Source of the DNA: Paenibacillus plantarum
GTDB taxonomy: Bacteria; Bacillota; Bacilli; Paenibacillales; NBRC-103111
Direction: 5' to 3'
Assembly (NCBI RefSeq): GCF_013141695.1
Contig: NZ_WHNY01000067.1
Coordinates: 186,001-250,000, forward strand
Length of the DNA stretch: 64,000 bases
Under the pieces are notes generated by a model that worked only from the letters and a program-made list of their open reading frames with translations, was not told the DNA's origin and ran no database searches. Positions within the stretch are counted from its first letter, which is position 1. The number at the start of each line of letters is the position of its first letter. The position numbers and the translations under genes are program-made. Positions 10,498-19,773 of this stretch are shown here, piece after piece.

Positions 10498-13400
10498 CTG
10501 ATTCGAAACGAAAGAATATCTTGGCTTGCAAGGGTCTTGCTTGTCTTAATGATCGGATTGATCGGTTTTTCGCTTATACCTCTTTCTGGAAAGATTACAG
10601 GCGGCGAGCAGCAAAGCCAATGGATCGTTCAGCATGGCAACTTGGATCTTGAGCGGTGGAATCCCGAAATCGATCCAGTTATCCCGTTGGACGGAGAGTG
10701 GGAGTTCTACTGGAACCAGTTGCTTACGCCGGATGATTTCCGACAGCCATCGAAATTGCCCGATGCCAGCGGTGTTTCTTATATGAAAATCCCATCCCCC
10801 TGGAACGGAAAGCAGCTTAACGGCGTTAAGCTGCCGGTTTACGGAGCGGCTACATACAGGATGGTGTTGACTGGGCTTTCCTATGCCGGAGAGTTGGCGC
10901 TGAAGAAACCGAATATTCGTTTTGCCAGTGAGATTTATGTGAATGGAGACAAGCTGCTGGCTGATGGGCAAACGTCCACTGACAAATCGGGCTATCGCTC
11001 GGGTAACCGCCCACAGCTTGGCGTTTTTTCCGCGAAACAGGGGCGCATCGAAATTATCGTGCAGGCGGCCAACTACGATTATGTAAATTCAGGTATCGTC
11101 GACTCGCTGCGCTTTGGGCTTGCCGATCCATTAATCTCTGAACGGCAGTTAGCGCTCAGTAAAGATTTTTTCGTATTGGGCATTCTTGGTACTCTGACGC
11201 TGATTTATTTGATCTGTTTCGCGGCTGCCTCCGCTTATCGCATCAGAGACCATTCACTCTTGATGTTGGCGTCGATCTGTCTGATGTTTGGGCTGTATCA
11301 CGGACTAATGGGAGAGCGATCGCTTTTCTTTTTGTTGGAAGGCCGACTATCTTTCGAAATCCTATATAAAATCAAGGATTTCGTTTCGGTTTCCGGTTGT
11401 TTGGCATTAGCGCTTTTTTACCATCATTTGCATAGAAGCAAGCTGTCATTACGTATTACACAAGCGGTAACGTTCGTGCTGATTGGATTTATGATCCTTA
11501 TTCCGATGCTATCCATCCGGGCGTATACGCCAATTCAGTTCTATATTGTTCTCCTGTACCAAATCGTTCAATTTTGGAATTTTCTCGTATCTGCCCAATT
11601 GTTCGTGAAAGGCGAGCGAGGAACACGGTTTAAATTACTGATGCTGTGTGTGGCTGTACTGATGATTAATATGTATTCGCTGGATGTAATATTTTTCGCA
11701 CTTGGGATCCATAAAACCGCCTGGCTGGCACAGTTTTGCATCATTATTTTTAATGCCGTGATGGTACCTGTTGTCGTACTGCGATTTTTTGAAGCTTACC
11801 AGACGGTCGACAGGATGAAAGACCAATTGCTGCGGCTCGATAAAATCAAAGACGACTTTCTGTCGAATACATCTCATGAATTGCGGACACCGCTGAATGC
11901 GATCGTTAATATTTCCCAATCACTGCTTAAGGGAGTGGAGGGGACACTGACAGACAAACAGGCTCGCAACATGTCCATCGTGGTTGACAGCGGCAGAAGG
12001 CTGATGATGCTCGTAAACGAATTGCTCGATTACTCAAAGCTTAAGCACGGTGATCTGGCGTTACAAAGAAGAGCAATCGATGTGAAATCGTATGTCGAAT
12101 CGGTTATCCAGATTCACAGCTTTTTGCTAGAGGGCAGAAGCACGAAGTTGATCAACAGCGTGCCGGATCATTTGCCTCTTGTTTATGCGGACGGTAATCG
12201 ACTCATTCAAATTTTGCACAATTTAATCGGTAATGCGATTAAGTTTTGTAATCAAGGGACCGTCGAAGTGAGCATCGAAACTAGGGGAGAATGGATGGAA
12301 GTGCGAGTGAGAGATACCGGGCTTGGGATCGCTGCAGATATGCGCGAACGCATTTTCCAGGATTTCGAGCAAGACGGAGCGGCCGATTACGGCGGCACCG
12401 GGCTTGGGCTCAGCATTACGAAGCGTCTGGTGGAGCTGCACGGCGGACATATCGAAGTTGATTCGGAGACTGGCAGGGGGGCGACTTTCCGCTTTACACT
12501 GCCTCTAGCAGATGATAATTTGAAACTGGACGGCGACGGAAGGATGGCTGAATCAGTCGAATTGCCATTGTCCGGAACTGTCAGCGTGCACTCTCCTGAG
12601 TATCCGCTATATGTTGCGGGTAAGGAAAAGGAGCCGATCCTGCTGGTGGATGACGATTTTGCGAATCTGCAAAGTATGATGAACATGTTCAAATTGGAAG
12701 AACGCACCTTCATCGTTGTTGACCGAGGGCAATTAGCTTTGGAAACGTTGTTCAGTTATCCGGATATTTCTCTTGTCGTGCTGGATCTCATCATGTCGGA
12801 CATGTCCGGCTACGAAGTTCTAGGGCGCATTCGGGAAAGATTCTCGCCGTTCGAACTGCCAGTGCTCGTGTTGACGGCCCGAAACAGCAGCGAAGATATT
12901 CGAATCGCGTTGGAGAACGGAGCGAACGATGTCGTCGCGAAGCCGTTCGAATCCGAGGAACTGATGGCCCGCGTAAGTAATTTGACCGAGCTGAAATCTT
13001 CGGTCAAGTTAGCCAGGAATGCAGAGATCGCTTTTCTACGTTCGCAGATTAAGCCGCATTTTCTGTATAACGCGCTTACGGCGATCGCCGAACTGTGCGT
13101 GATCGATGCCGGACAGGCAGAGCAGCTTACGCTTCGATTGTCGAGCTATTTGAGAAGCAGCTTTGATTTCAAGCACCTCGAAGCCTTGACTACACTCGAG
13201 AACGAGTTGGAGCTTGTCCAATCTTATGTAGCCATTGAACAGGCGAGGTTTGGTGCTAGGCTGCAGGTGGACTACGTTTTGGAGGCGAATCTGGGGGTAA
13301 TGATTCCCCCTCTCGTCATTCAGCCGATTGTGGAGAATGCGATTCGACACGGCGTTATGTCCCGCTCGAAAGGGGGGACGGTGAAATTGACCGTCATCGA

Positions 13401-13641
13401 ACGGGCACAAGGTGATGTATTGATACGAATTGAAGACAATGGCTGCGGTATGAAAGAAGGTCAGTTGGCGTCAGTTATGAAGCCCGATACGGCAGTCGGA
13501 GGCATTGGATTGTGGAATATTAGCCAACGCCTGCGTTTGCTGTATGGCACAACATTACGCATCGACAGCCGAGAGGGTGAAGGCACGCGTGTGGAGATGG
13601 AATTGTCGACAAGACACATGTTAGAAAGAGGGGAGATGTAG
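10498..13641 (+). CDS. 7TMR-DISM hybrid sensor with two histidine-kinase modules
   Basis: About 1047 residues in this order: a TM anchor (~8-28); an extracellular 7TMR-DISMED2-like jelly-roll (~45-205); a seven-TM DISM region (~217-405); HisKA with SHELRTPLNA (His ~460) and HATPase with GTGLGLSI; a receiver domain (phospho-acceptor Asp ~763 in VVLDLIMSD); and a second, LytS/YesM-type kinase unit (QIKPHFLYNA, His ~854, own ATPase with VENAIRHG and GIGLWNI). 7TMR-DISM sensors are thought to bind carbohydrate-like ligands. Start choice: AGGAGG at 10487-10492 lies 5 bases before CTG 10498. The in-frame TTG at 10474 has no Shine-Dalgarno and puts the ribosome site inside the gene, so CTG is preferred but unproven. 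The stop lies 3 bases before the start of the next response regulator gene, its likely partner. Confidence 0.9.
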   Translation: MIRNERISWLARVLLVLMIGLIGFSLIPLSGKITGGEQQSQWIVQHGNLDLERWNPEIDPVIPLDGEWEFYWNQLLTPDDFRQPSKLPDASGVSYMKIPSPWNGKQLNGVKLPVYGAATYRMVLTGLSYAGELALKKPNIRFASEIYVNGDKLLADGQTSTDKSGYRSGNRPQLGVFSAKQGRIEIIVQAANYDYVNSGIVDSLRFGLADPLISERQLALSKDFFVLGILGTLTLIYLICFAAASAYRIRDHSLLMLASICLMFGLYHGLMGERSLFFLLEGRLSFEILYKIKDFVSVSGCLALALFYHHLHRSKLSLRITQAVTFVLIGFMILIPMLSIRAYTPIQFYIVLLYQIVQFWNFLVSAQLFVKGERGTRFKLLMLCVAVLMINMYSLDVIFFALGIHKTAWLAQFCIIIFNAVMVPVVVLRFFEAYQTVDRMKDQLLRLDKIKDDFLSNTSHELRTPLNAIVNISQSLLKGVEGTLTDKQARNMSIVVDSGRRLMMLVNELLDYSKLKHGDLALQRRAIDVKSYVESVIQIHSFLLEGRSTKLINSVPDHLPLVYADGNRLIQILHNLIGNAIKFCNQGTVEVSIETRGEWMEVRVRDTGLGIAADMRERIFQDFEQDGAADYGGTGLGLSITKRLVELHGGHIEVDSETGRGATFRFTLPLADDNLKLDGDGRMAESVELPLSGTVSVHSPEYPLYVAGKEKEPILLVDDDFANLQSMMNMFKLEERTFIVVDRGQLALETLFSYPDISLVVLDLIMSDMSGYEVLGRIRERFSPFELPVLVLTARNSSEDIRIALENGANDVVAKPFESEELMARVSNLTELKSSVKLARNAEIAFLRSQIKPHFLYNALTAIAELCVIDAGQAEQLTLRLSSYLRSSFDFKHLEALTTLENELELVQSYVAIEQARFGARLQVDYVLEANLGVMIPPLVIQPIVENAIRHGVMSRSKGGTVKLTVIERAQGDVLIRIEDNGCGMKEGQLASVMKPDTAVGGIGLWNISQRLRLLYGTTLRIDSREGEGTRVEMELSTRHMLERGEM

Positions 13642-13644
13642 CGT

Positions 13645-14742
13645 ATGCTGCGATTGATGATCGTAGACGACGAGGAAATGGCGATAAGGAGACTGAAGCG
13701 TCTCTTGTCGGAAATCGGTGGAATCGGAAGTATCGAGACATTCTTAGATCCCCAGGATGGATATGAATATGCCAAAGCGCATGATATCGATGTCGCCTTT
13801 CTCGACATTTCCATGCCCGATATTAACGGAATGAGATTATCGGTGTTGCTCACGGAAATGCAGCGAAATATCGATATTGTGTTAGTGACAGGTTCCGACG
13901 AGTATGCGGTAAAGGCCTATGCGATTAACGTGCTGGACTATATCGTAAAGCCTGTTACGTCGGAAAGGCTGGCTATCACCATGGAGAAGGTTCAAAGGGT
14001 TCGACGGCAGGATGATCCCATCCCGAACCTGGAAGTGCAACTGTTTGGAGGTTTTAAAATTATAGGCCGTACGACGGAAGGGAAGAAAGAAGCGATTCGA
14101 TTGCGGACTCCGAAAACCGAGGAATTGTTTGCTTTCCTGGCTTGCAAAAGAACGGTTGCTCGGGAAGAAGTAACGGAAACGTTGTGGCAGAATCTAGCCC
14201 CTGACAACGCATTGAAGAATTTGAATTCGACGTTGTACGCTATCCGCAAAGCGGTCGGATACGACCGGTCTGGCGGCGGGATTACAACGACGGGAAACGA
14301 GATACGCTTAGAAACCGATGATCTGAGGTGCGATCTGTATGAGTTCGAGCGGTTGATCAAGGAGATTAGACGAGCTCCAGGTGAACGTGCAGGTTTGTTG
14401 GAACAGGCGGAAGCTCTGTATAAGGGACCGTTGTTGAAAGGCAGGTCCTATGAGTGGGCTATCGAGATGAGTCGCTCGTTGGAGCAACAATACATTGATT
14501 TGTTGGAGTTGACCGCTCAGCATCACTGGACACATGACCGTCAGCAGCAAACGCTGCATTACTACGGTGAATTGTTGAAGATCGATGCGATGAGAGAAGA
14601 CATCCATTACAAAATGATGCGATTGTATGCTGATCTAGGCCGGAAGAACGAAGCGATGAAGCAATATCGCGAATTGGAGCAACTGCTGCAGCGAGAGCTT
14701 GGAACATCGCCTGATCTTCGGCTGGAGGATGTGATTTCATAA
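13645..14742 (+). CDS. SARP-type response regulator (receiver + winged helix + BTAD)
   Basis: 365 residues. Residues 1-120 are a receiver domain with MIVDDEE at the N-terminus, phospho-acceptor Asp54 in VAFLDISMPD and the KP motif (DYIVKPV). Residues ~130-225 form an OmpR-like winged helix (QLFGGFKI...TPKTEELFAFL), and ~230-365 is a BTAD/TPR-like helical domain typical of SARP activators. The gene starts 3 bases after the two-kinase sensor and the pair ends at one terminator, so they form a two-gene operon. Presumably it activates transcription when phosphorylated. Targets are unknown; the adjacent surface-protein gene is only a guess. Confidence 0.88.
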   Translation: MLRLMIVDDEEMAIRRLKRLLSEIGGIGSIETFLDPQDGYEYAKAHDIDVAFLDISMPDINGMRLSVLLTEMQRNIDIVLVTGSDEYAVKAYAINVLDYIVKPVTSERLAITMEKVQRVRRQDDPIPNLEVQLFGGFKIIGRTTEGKKEAIRLRTPKTEELFAFLACKRTVAREEVTETLWQNLAPDNALKNLNSTLYAIRKAVGYDRSGGGITTTGNEIRLETDDLRCDLYEFERLIKEIRRAPGERAGLLEQAEALYKGPLLKGRSYEWAIEMSRSLEQQYIDLLELTAQHHWTHDRQQQTLHYYGELLKIDAMREDIHYKMMRLYADLGRKNEAMKQYRELEQLLQRELGTSPDLRLEDVIS

Positions 14743-14744
14743 AT

Positions 14745-14784
14745 AAAGACAAGCTCTTCACTCAAAAGGGAAGGGCTTGTCTTT
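14745..14784 (+). terminator. Terminator after the SARP regulator
   Basis: A 14-bp inverted repeat AAAGACAAGCTCTT / AAGGGCTTGTCTTT begins 2 bases after the stop codon. The T-tract is short, so termination strength is uncertain. Confidence 0.75.
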
Positions 14785-15116
14785 GCTCGATTAGATGGAT
14801 TTTATACAGCTAAATTTTGATTGTTTCTGAACTAATGTAGAATAAATGGATAACCTACAGTTAATTTTAACCATAATAACCGATCTGAACAAAAGAGGCG
14901 GTTTTAGCTACATATTTTACAGTTAAATCGAGATTTCGATCAAATTTCGCATAAATAGCTGTATATTTTCCAGTTAATAGAAATTCGACGGAGTATGTGT
15001 CCATTAAACCGCGCGATATGTGCCAAGGAGAATTCAATTCAGCCGTCCCTTTTGGTATCATTATAAGTACCACAACGCGAAAACAAACTCACAACATTAA
15101 CGGAGGGATTTAGTAA
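14785..15116. other. AT-rich intergenic stretch with imperfect repeats and no convincing gene
   Basis: Together with the terminator at 14745-14784 this makes a 374-base gene-free gap. It holds degenerate TACAGTTAA-like repeats (see 14905-15008). A minus-strand open frame covers the repeats, but it is a by-product of the repeat composition and has no clear ribosome site. The ribosome binding site of the cupin gene (GGAGGG near 15103) closes the region. Confidence 0.6.
14905..15008. repeat. Two ~51-bp imperfect direct repeats (likely dispersed intergenic repeat)
   Basis: Copies start at 14905 (TAGCTACATATTTTACAGTT) and 14956 (TAGCTGTATATTTTCCAGTT), 51 bases apart, each ending in an AT-rich stretch (GCATAAA and CCATTAAA). 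A weaker third trace, CTACAGTTAATTTTA, lies just upstream near 14858, and a reverse-like TATACAGCTAAATTTTG lies near 14801. The pattern looks like a small intergenic repeat family rather than a gene. Confidence 0.6.
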
Positions 15117-15505
15117 ATGGAAATTAAAAGAGCAGGATCCCAACCTTCGGGTAAAGGCCCATCTGATTATTTTACGGGAACGGTTCGGATCGATCCATTA
15201 TTTGAAGCAGCTGAGCCCGCACGCGTAGCTGGTGCAAGCGTTACATTCGAGCCCGGCGCACGGACAGCATGGCATACGCATCCGCTGGGTCAAACGCTGA
15301 TCGTAACCGCAGGGATAGGACGGGCTCAACGATTGGGAGGTCTGATCGAGGAAATTCGCCCCGGTGATGTGGTCTGGTTCCCACCTGGTGTGAAGCATTG
15401 GCATGGTGCTTCTCCCACCACAGCTATATCGCCATTCAAGAACTTCTTGACGGCAAGGCGGTCGAATGGTTGGAGCAAGTCACTGAAGATGAATATCAGT
15501 CCTAA
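15117..15505 (+). pseudogene. Cupin-domain protein gene, frameshifted near its 3' end
   Basis: The first ~102 codons read as a compact cupin (AWHTHPLGQTLIV, then PGDVVWFPPGVKHWHGASP), with metal-ligand His residues in both motifs. After PTTA the frame departs into unrelated sequence and runs on to 15599. In the +2 frame from about 15428 the expected C-terminus is found (IAIQELLDGKAVEWLEQVT, then stop at 15503-15505). From family memory, about three residues of the usual motif are missing at the junction, which would fit a ~7-base deletion. Residues needed for the barrel precede the break, so a partly active product cannot be excluded. A sequencing error is the other explanation. Ribosome site GGAGGG near 15103. 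Confidence 0.75.
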
Positions 15506-15551
15506 GTCGTCGGGGATATTTGGAAGGATCTTGAGCCTCATATCGATAAAT

Positions 15552-15581
15552 AAAGCCCTGCGATTGGGGCTTTTATTTTTT
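15552..15581 (+). terminator. Terminator after the cupin pseudogene
   Basis: AAAGCCC / GGGCTTT stem with an 8-base loop followed by TATTTTTT. Confidence 0.8.
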
Positions 15582-15697
15582 GTAGTAACGATCGATTGAG
15601 TTTGAATGATGCGCAGCATGGGTATAGTAACTTTAATAAGTAGAAGGATCAGGTTTATTTGAGTCTACTAATATAGGTTAGGAGTGAACCCACTGCC

Positions 15698-16507
15698 GTG
15701 CAAACATTGCAGAAATCGTTGATGGTACTACCCGATATAAAGGACAAGGTTGCCTTGATTACCGGAGCAGGATCCGGTATTGGGCGTGCTGCAGCCGTGC
15801 TGCTGGCGCAGCAAGGAATGAAAGTATGTCTTGCTGATTTGAAAGACGACCGGCTTGAGGGGACGAAACAAGAGATAGAAGCAGCAGGCGGTCAGGTGAT
15901 AACAGCCGACGTCGACATCTCAGACCCGAACCGAGTTCAAAAGGCGTTCGAGCAAACGGCAAAGACATGGGGGCAGATACATGTTGTCTTTGCCAATGCC
16001 GGTATCAACGGGGTTTTGGCGCCGATTGAAGATATGAAGCCTGAGGACTGGGATCGTACACTTTCTGTCAATCTAAAGGGGACGTTCCTCTGCGTTAAAT
16101 ATGCAATCCCTCATATGAAAGAAAGTGGCGGCAGCATCGTCATCACGAGTTCAATTAACGGAAGTCGCACCTTCTCCGGGTTCGGGATGTCGGCCTATAG
16201 CTCTTCCAAAGCAGGGCAAGTTGCCTTTGCCAAAATGGCCGCGTTAGAATTGGCCCGGTACAAAATACGCGTCAACGCCATCTGCCCGGGCTCAATCAAG
16301 ACCAATATCGGTGAGAATACCCAGCCGACACCAGAGCTCGACAAAATTAAAATTCCAATTAAGTACCCGGAAGGGAATCAGCCATTGGAACATGCGCCTG
16401 GACAACCTGAGCAAGTTGCCAATCTAGTAGCTTTCCTGGCTTCAGACGTATCTAACCATATTACCGGTACAGAACTGTTCATTGACGGCGCGGAATCGCT
16501 GCTATAA
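15698..16507 (+). CDS. Short-chain dehydrogenase/reductase (SDR)
   Basis: 269-residue classical SDR, an NAD(P)-dependent oxidoreductase. It has the cofactor motif TGAGSGIG (~residues 23-30), an acidic residue after beta-2 (LADLKDD) that favours NAD, NAG in FANAG, catalytic Ser in the SSING region, and YSSSK (Tyr-x-x-x-Lys). The start is GTG 15698. Its AGGAG at 15680-15684 is rather distant (13 bases), and an internal ATG at 15722 would give a more typical N-terminus. It stands alone between two terminators. The substrate is unknown; a sugar or polyol is possible given the locus. Confidence 0.85.
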   Translation: MQTLQKSLMVLPDIKDKVALITGAGSGIGRAAAVLLAQQGMKVCLADLKDDRLEGTKQEIEAAGGQVITADVDISDPNRVQKAFEQTAKTWGQIHVVFANAGINGVLAPIEDMKPEDWDRTLSVNLKGTFLCVKYAIPHMKESGGSIVITSSINGSRTFSGFGMSAYSSSKAGQVAFAKMAALELARYKIRVNAICPGSIKTNIGENTQPTPELDKIKIPIKYPEGNQPLEHAPGQPEQVANLVAFLASDVSNHITGTELFIDGAESLL

Positions 16508-16540
16508 CAGCAATAGCGATTTACAAAATTATTGTCCTAA

Positions 16541-16572
16541 AAACACGAGCCAAACTGGCATCGTGTTTTTTT
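16541..16572 (+). terminator. Terminator after the SDR gene
   Basis: AACACGA-GCCA / TGGC-A-TCGTGTT stem, with one bulged A and a 3-base loop, followed by a T7 run. Confidence 0.8.
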
Positions 16573-16596
16573 GTACTACAAAAAGTTATCAATTTG

Positions 16597-16625
16597 TTGT
16601 TTCAATCTACCCATATGTGTGTAAT
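16597..16625 (+). promoter_or_regulatory. Candidate SigA promoter of the glycogen operon
   Basis: TTGTTT (16597-16602), a 17-base spacer and TGTAAT (16620-16625), placed 37 bases before glgB and just after the preceding terminator. Confidence 0.5.
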
Positions 16626-16661
16626 TAGCATTAAATTCAACAACGCAGGGGAGGAAAGAAC

Positions 16662-18566
16662 ATGACAACAATCGCCTCGAAATCAAATACGGACGCGTTC
16701 TATTTGCTGCATGAAGGCACACAGTATCAAAGCTATCAATTTCTTGGGGCACATTTAAAAGAACGCGATGGCCGCAAAGGAGTCAACTTCGCTGTGTGGG
16801 CACCGAATGCCAAGCAGGTGAACGTATCCGGCAGCTTTAACGGTTGGGATGGCAGCCATCATGCGATGACGATGCAGGAAGGCATTTGGACACTATTCAT
16901 TCCCGAGCTTGATGAAGGCACTTTATATAAATATGAAATCGTTACGCAGGACGGGGATCATTATTTGAAGGCGGATCCCTATGCGTTTCAAACGGAGTTC
17001 AGACCGGAAACCGCTTCCATTATTGCTTCGCTTGAAAATTATGAATGGCAGGATGAAGACTGGTTGACGAATAACACATCGAATCAACACTTGCAGCAGC
17101 CGCTTCTTATCTACGAAGTGCATTTGGGCAGTTGGAAGCGCAAGGAGGACGGCGGATTTTATAGTTATGTGGAATTAGCTGATGAACTCGTCGATTACGT
17201 TCACGAGCGAGGGTATACCCATATTGAGCTCATGCCGTTAGCCGAGCACCCGCTTGACTCCTCGTGGGGCTATCAGGTAACCGGTTACTATTCAGTGACA
17301 AGCCGTTATGGATCACCGAAAGATTTTATGTACTTTGTGGATCGTTGTCATCAAAAGGGAATCGGCGTGATTATGGACTGGGTCCCTGCTCATTTTTGCA
17401 AAGATGCGCATGGTTTATCCCGATTTGATGGCTCCCCGCTCTATGAGTATGCGGATAGTCGCAAAGGTGAGAATCCGACTTGGGGAACGTATATTTTCGA
17501 TTATGGTAAGCCGGAAGTCGTTAGTTTTTTGATTTCGAATGCTCTGTTCTGGATGGATATGTATCATGTAGATGGACTAAGAGTCGATGCCGTCTATAGT
17601 TTGTTAACGTTGAATTTTAATCGTCCAGAAGCGGAATACATTCGGAACGAACAGGGTGGAGAGGAGAATCTGGAAGGGATTGCATTCCTACAGAAATTAA
17701 ATGCAGTCGTATTTTCCAGGTATCCTAATGTGCTCATGATTGCAGAAGACTCCAGCGCGTATCCGGGTGTAACTACACCGGTTGAGTATGGCGGACTAGG
17801 GTTTAATTACAAATGGAATTTAGCTTTTACCTCCGATACGCTGGCATATATGAAGAAAAATCAAAGTGAACGCGGCGGACAGGAAGATCGGCTAACCCGG
17901 TCACTGCTGGGGACGAGGGATGAGAACTATGTCTTGCCTTTTTCTCATGACGAAATGGATTATCCGAGCAAATCCTTGCTAGGTAAAATGTCTGGGGAAG
18001 ATAATTGGCAGCGTTTTGCTAATCTGCGTGTGCTTTATACCTATATGATGGGACACCCGGGTAAAAAACTGCTTTTTATGGGTACTGAATTCGGTCAAAT
18101 GGACGATTGGAATGCAGAAGATTCCTTGGCTTGGGGATTGTTGGACATTGAAGAGCATCAGCATTTTGCGGAATTTGTGAAACAGATGAATCATTTTTAC
18201 ATAGAAGAAAAAGCATTGTGGGAACTTGATTTCGAGTCGAACGGCTGCACCTCACTGGTTGCGGAAGAGAAAGAGGATGGTCTGGTGACGCTCTTGCGAA
18301 AATCGAAGACGAACAATGAACAGCTTATTATCATAAGCAATTTCAAGCCTGAAACGCATGAGGGATATCGTCTTGGGGTTATGGAGCCTGGGCGGTATCA
18401 GGAGGTTTTTAACAGCGATAAGTTGGAATTTGGCGGTTCAGGAGTAACCAATGACTACCTGTTGGATACCGAGGAGTGGTCTTGTCAAGGGTATCCGCAA
18501 AGTATTTCAGTTAACATACCGCCACTTGCAGCAGTTATCCTCAAATATAAACCTACGGAAGGATGA
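16662..18566 (+). CDS. glgB: 1,4-alpha-glucan branching enzyme (GH13)
   Basis: 634 residues, normal length for bacterial GlgB. It introduces alpha-1,6 branches into glycogen. An N-terminal CBM48 (~25-115, VNFAVWAPNAKQVNVSGSFN) precedes the GH13 barrel. Conserved regions are DWVPAHF, GLRVDAVYS (nucleophile Asp ~309), IAEDSS (acid/base Glu ~362) and SHDEM (usually SHDEV). The start ATG follows GGGAGGAAAG. First gene of a five-gene unit; the glgC start lies 7 bases after its stop, so translation is probably coupled. Confidence 0.95.
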   Translation: MTTIASKSNTDAFYLLHEGTQYQSYQFLGAHLKERDGRKGVNFAVWAPNAKQVNVSGSFNGWDGSHHAMTMQEGIWTLFIPELDEGTLYKYEIVTQDGDHYLKADPYAFQTEFRPETASIIASLENYEWQDEDWLTNNTSNQHLQQPLLIYEVHLGSWKRKEDGGFYSYVELADELVDYVHERGYTHIELMPLAEHPLDSSWGYQVTGYYSVTSRYGSPKDFMYFVDRCHQKGIGVIMDWVPAHFCKDAHGLSRFDGSPLYEYADSRKGENPTWGTYIFDYGKPEVVSFLISNALFWMDMYHVDGLRVDAVYSLLTLNFNRPEAEYIRNEQGGEENLEGIAFLQKLNAVVFSRYPNVLMIAEDSSAYPGVTTPVEYGGLGFNYKWNLAFTSDTLAYMKKNQSERGGQEDRLTRSLLGTRDENYVLPFSHDEMDYPSKSLLGKMSGEDNWQRFANLRVLYTYMMGHPGKKLLFMGTEFGQMDDWNAEDSLAWGLLDIEEHQHFAEFVKQMNHFYIEEKALWELDFESNGCTSLVAEEKEDGLVTLLRKSKTNNEQLIIISNFKPETHEGYRLGVMEPGRYQEVFNSDKLEFGGSGVTNDYLLDTEEWSCQGYPQSISVNIPPLAAVILKYKPTEG

Positions 18567-18573
18567 GATTAGG

Positions 18574-19755
18574 GTGAAGAAACAGGAATGCGTAGCTATG
18601 CTATTAGCTGGTGGTGAGGGCAGTAGACTTAGTCCGTTGACGAAAAATATCGCAAAGCCAGCTGTTCATTTTGGTGGAAAATATAGAATTATTGACTTTT
18701 CATTAAGCAATTGCCGCCATTCGGGCATTGACACGGTAGGCGTGTTGACGCAGTACAAACCTGCTGTTCTGCATGCTCATATCGGAAGCGGGGAAGCATG
18801 GGGGATGAAGCGTGAGCGAGGTGGGATCTCTCTGTTTGAAAGACAAGTTGGTGCGCCCAATGCTTACTCGGGGACAGCGGACGCGATCTATCAGAATTTG
18901 GCTTTTCTGCGGGAACAGAATCCAAGCTATGTCTTAATTATTTCCAGCGACCATATCTATAGCATGGATTACCGAGCGATGATCGAGCATCATAAGGCTT
19001 CTGGCGCGGATGTTACCATATCCGTTACCCCTGTGAAGTGGGAGGAAGCGAGTCGCTTTGGCATTATGAGCACGGATGAAGATCACCGGGTCACAGCTTT
19101 TGCAGAGAAACCGCTGAAGCCTGATAGTAATCTCGCTTCTATGGGCGTGTATTTGTTCAATTGGGATGTGCTTCGGTCATCTTTGGAAAAAGATGCGGAA
19201 GATCAAGCTTCGAGCCATGATTTTGGACAAAATATCATTCCGGGACTGCTGGCTGAAGGCGCCCACTTATCGGCATATCCATTCGAAGGATATTGGAAAG
19301 ATGTAGGTACGATTCAAAGCCTATGGGAATCCCATATGGATTTACTTGGATATACACCTAAATTGCAACTGGAACAGGAATCGTGGCCTGTACTGACCAA
19401 AACGAGGAATCTCTCGCAAACGCACGTTTCCTTAACAGCGAGAGTAAATAATGCGATAATCGGTGATGGTTCGACGATATATGGAAATATCAGTCATTCC
19501 GTGGTATTCGATAATGTTCGTGTTGGAGGAAATAGCAGAGTACTCAATAGCGTCATCATGCCAGGTGTGCAAATTGGGAAAAACGTGCTCATCAGTAATG
19601 CGATTATCGGAGAAGGCGCAATCATTAAGGATGGAGCTGTTGTTGGTCAGCTAGACGGGGCAGAGATCACGACAATTGCGGAGAGAACAACGGTAAGACG
19701 CCAGTATCCAGCAGTTATTCCGGCCAAGCTGACCAATCAGGTGTATTTCGGATAA
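18574..19755 (+). CDS. glgC: Glucose-1-phosphate adenylyltransferase, catalytic subunit
   Basis: 393 residues from the GTG at 18574. The start is supported by GGAAGGATGAG just upstream and by the family N-terminus KKQECVAMLLAGGEGSRL. The nucleotidyltransferase fold shows the GGEGSRLSPLTKNIAKPAV signature, YSGTADAIYQN and SSDHIYSMDY. The C-terminal third is a left-handed beta-helix (hexapeptide-like NAIIGDGSTIYGN). It makes ADP-glucose from glucose-1-phosphate and ATP, the committed step of glycogen synthesis. It pairs with the downstream GlgD, as in Bacillus-type glycogen operons. Confidence 0.95.
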   Translation: MKKQECVAMLLAGGEGSRLSPLTKNIAKPAVHFGGKYRIIDFSLSNCRHSGIDTVGVLTQYKPAVLHAHIGSGEAWGMKRERGGISLFERQVGAPNAYSGTADAIYQNLAFLREQNPSYVLIISSDHIYSMDYRAMIEHHKASGADVTISVTPVKWEEASRFGIMSTDEDHRVTAFAEKPLKPDSNLASMGVYLFNWDVLRSSLEKDAEDQASSHDFGQNIIPGLLAEGAHLSAYPFEGYWKDVGTIQSLWESHMDLLGYTPKLQLEQESWPVLTKTRNLSQTHVSLTARVNNAIIGDGSTIYGNISHSVVFDNVRVGGNSRVLNSVIMPGVQIGKNVLISNAIIGEGAIIKDGAVVGQLDGAEITTIAERTTVRRQYPAVIPAKLTNQVYFG

Positions 19756-19773
19756 TCCGAGGAGGCGTATAGG

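Noticed and set aside
14867..15073. 68-codon minus-strand frame over the intergenic repeats
   Set aside because: Its translation simply repeats the repeat units (KYTAIYAKF, then VKYVAKTASF), and there is no clear ribosome site.
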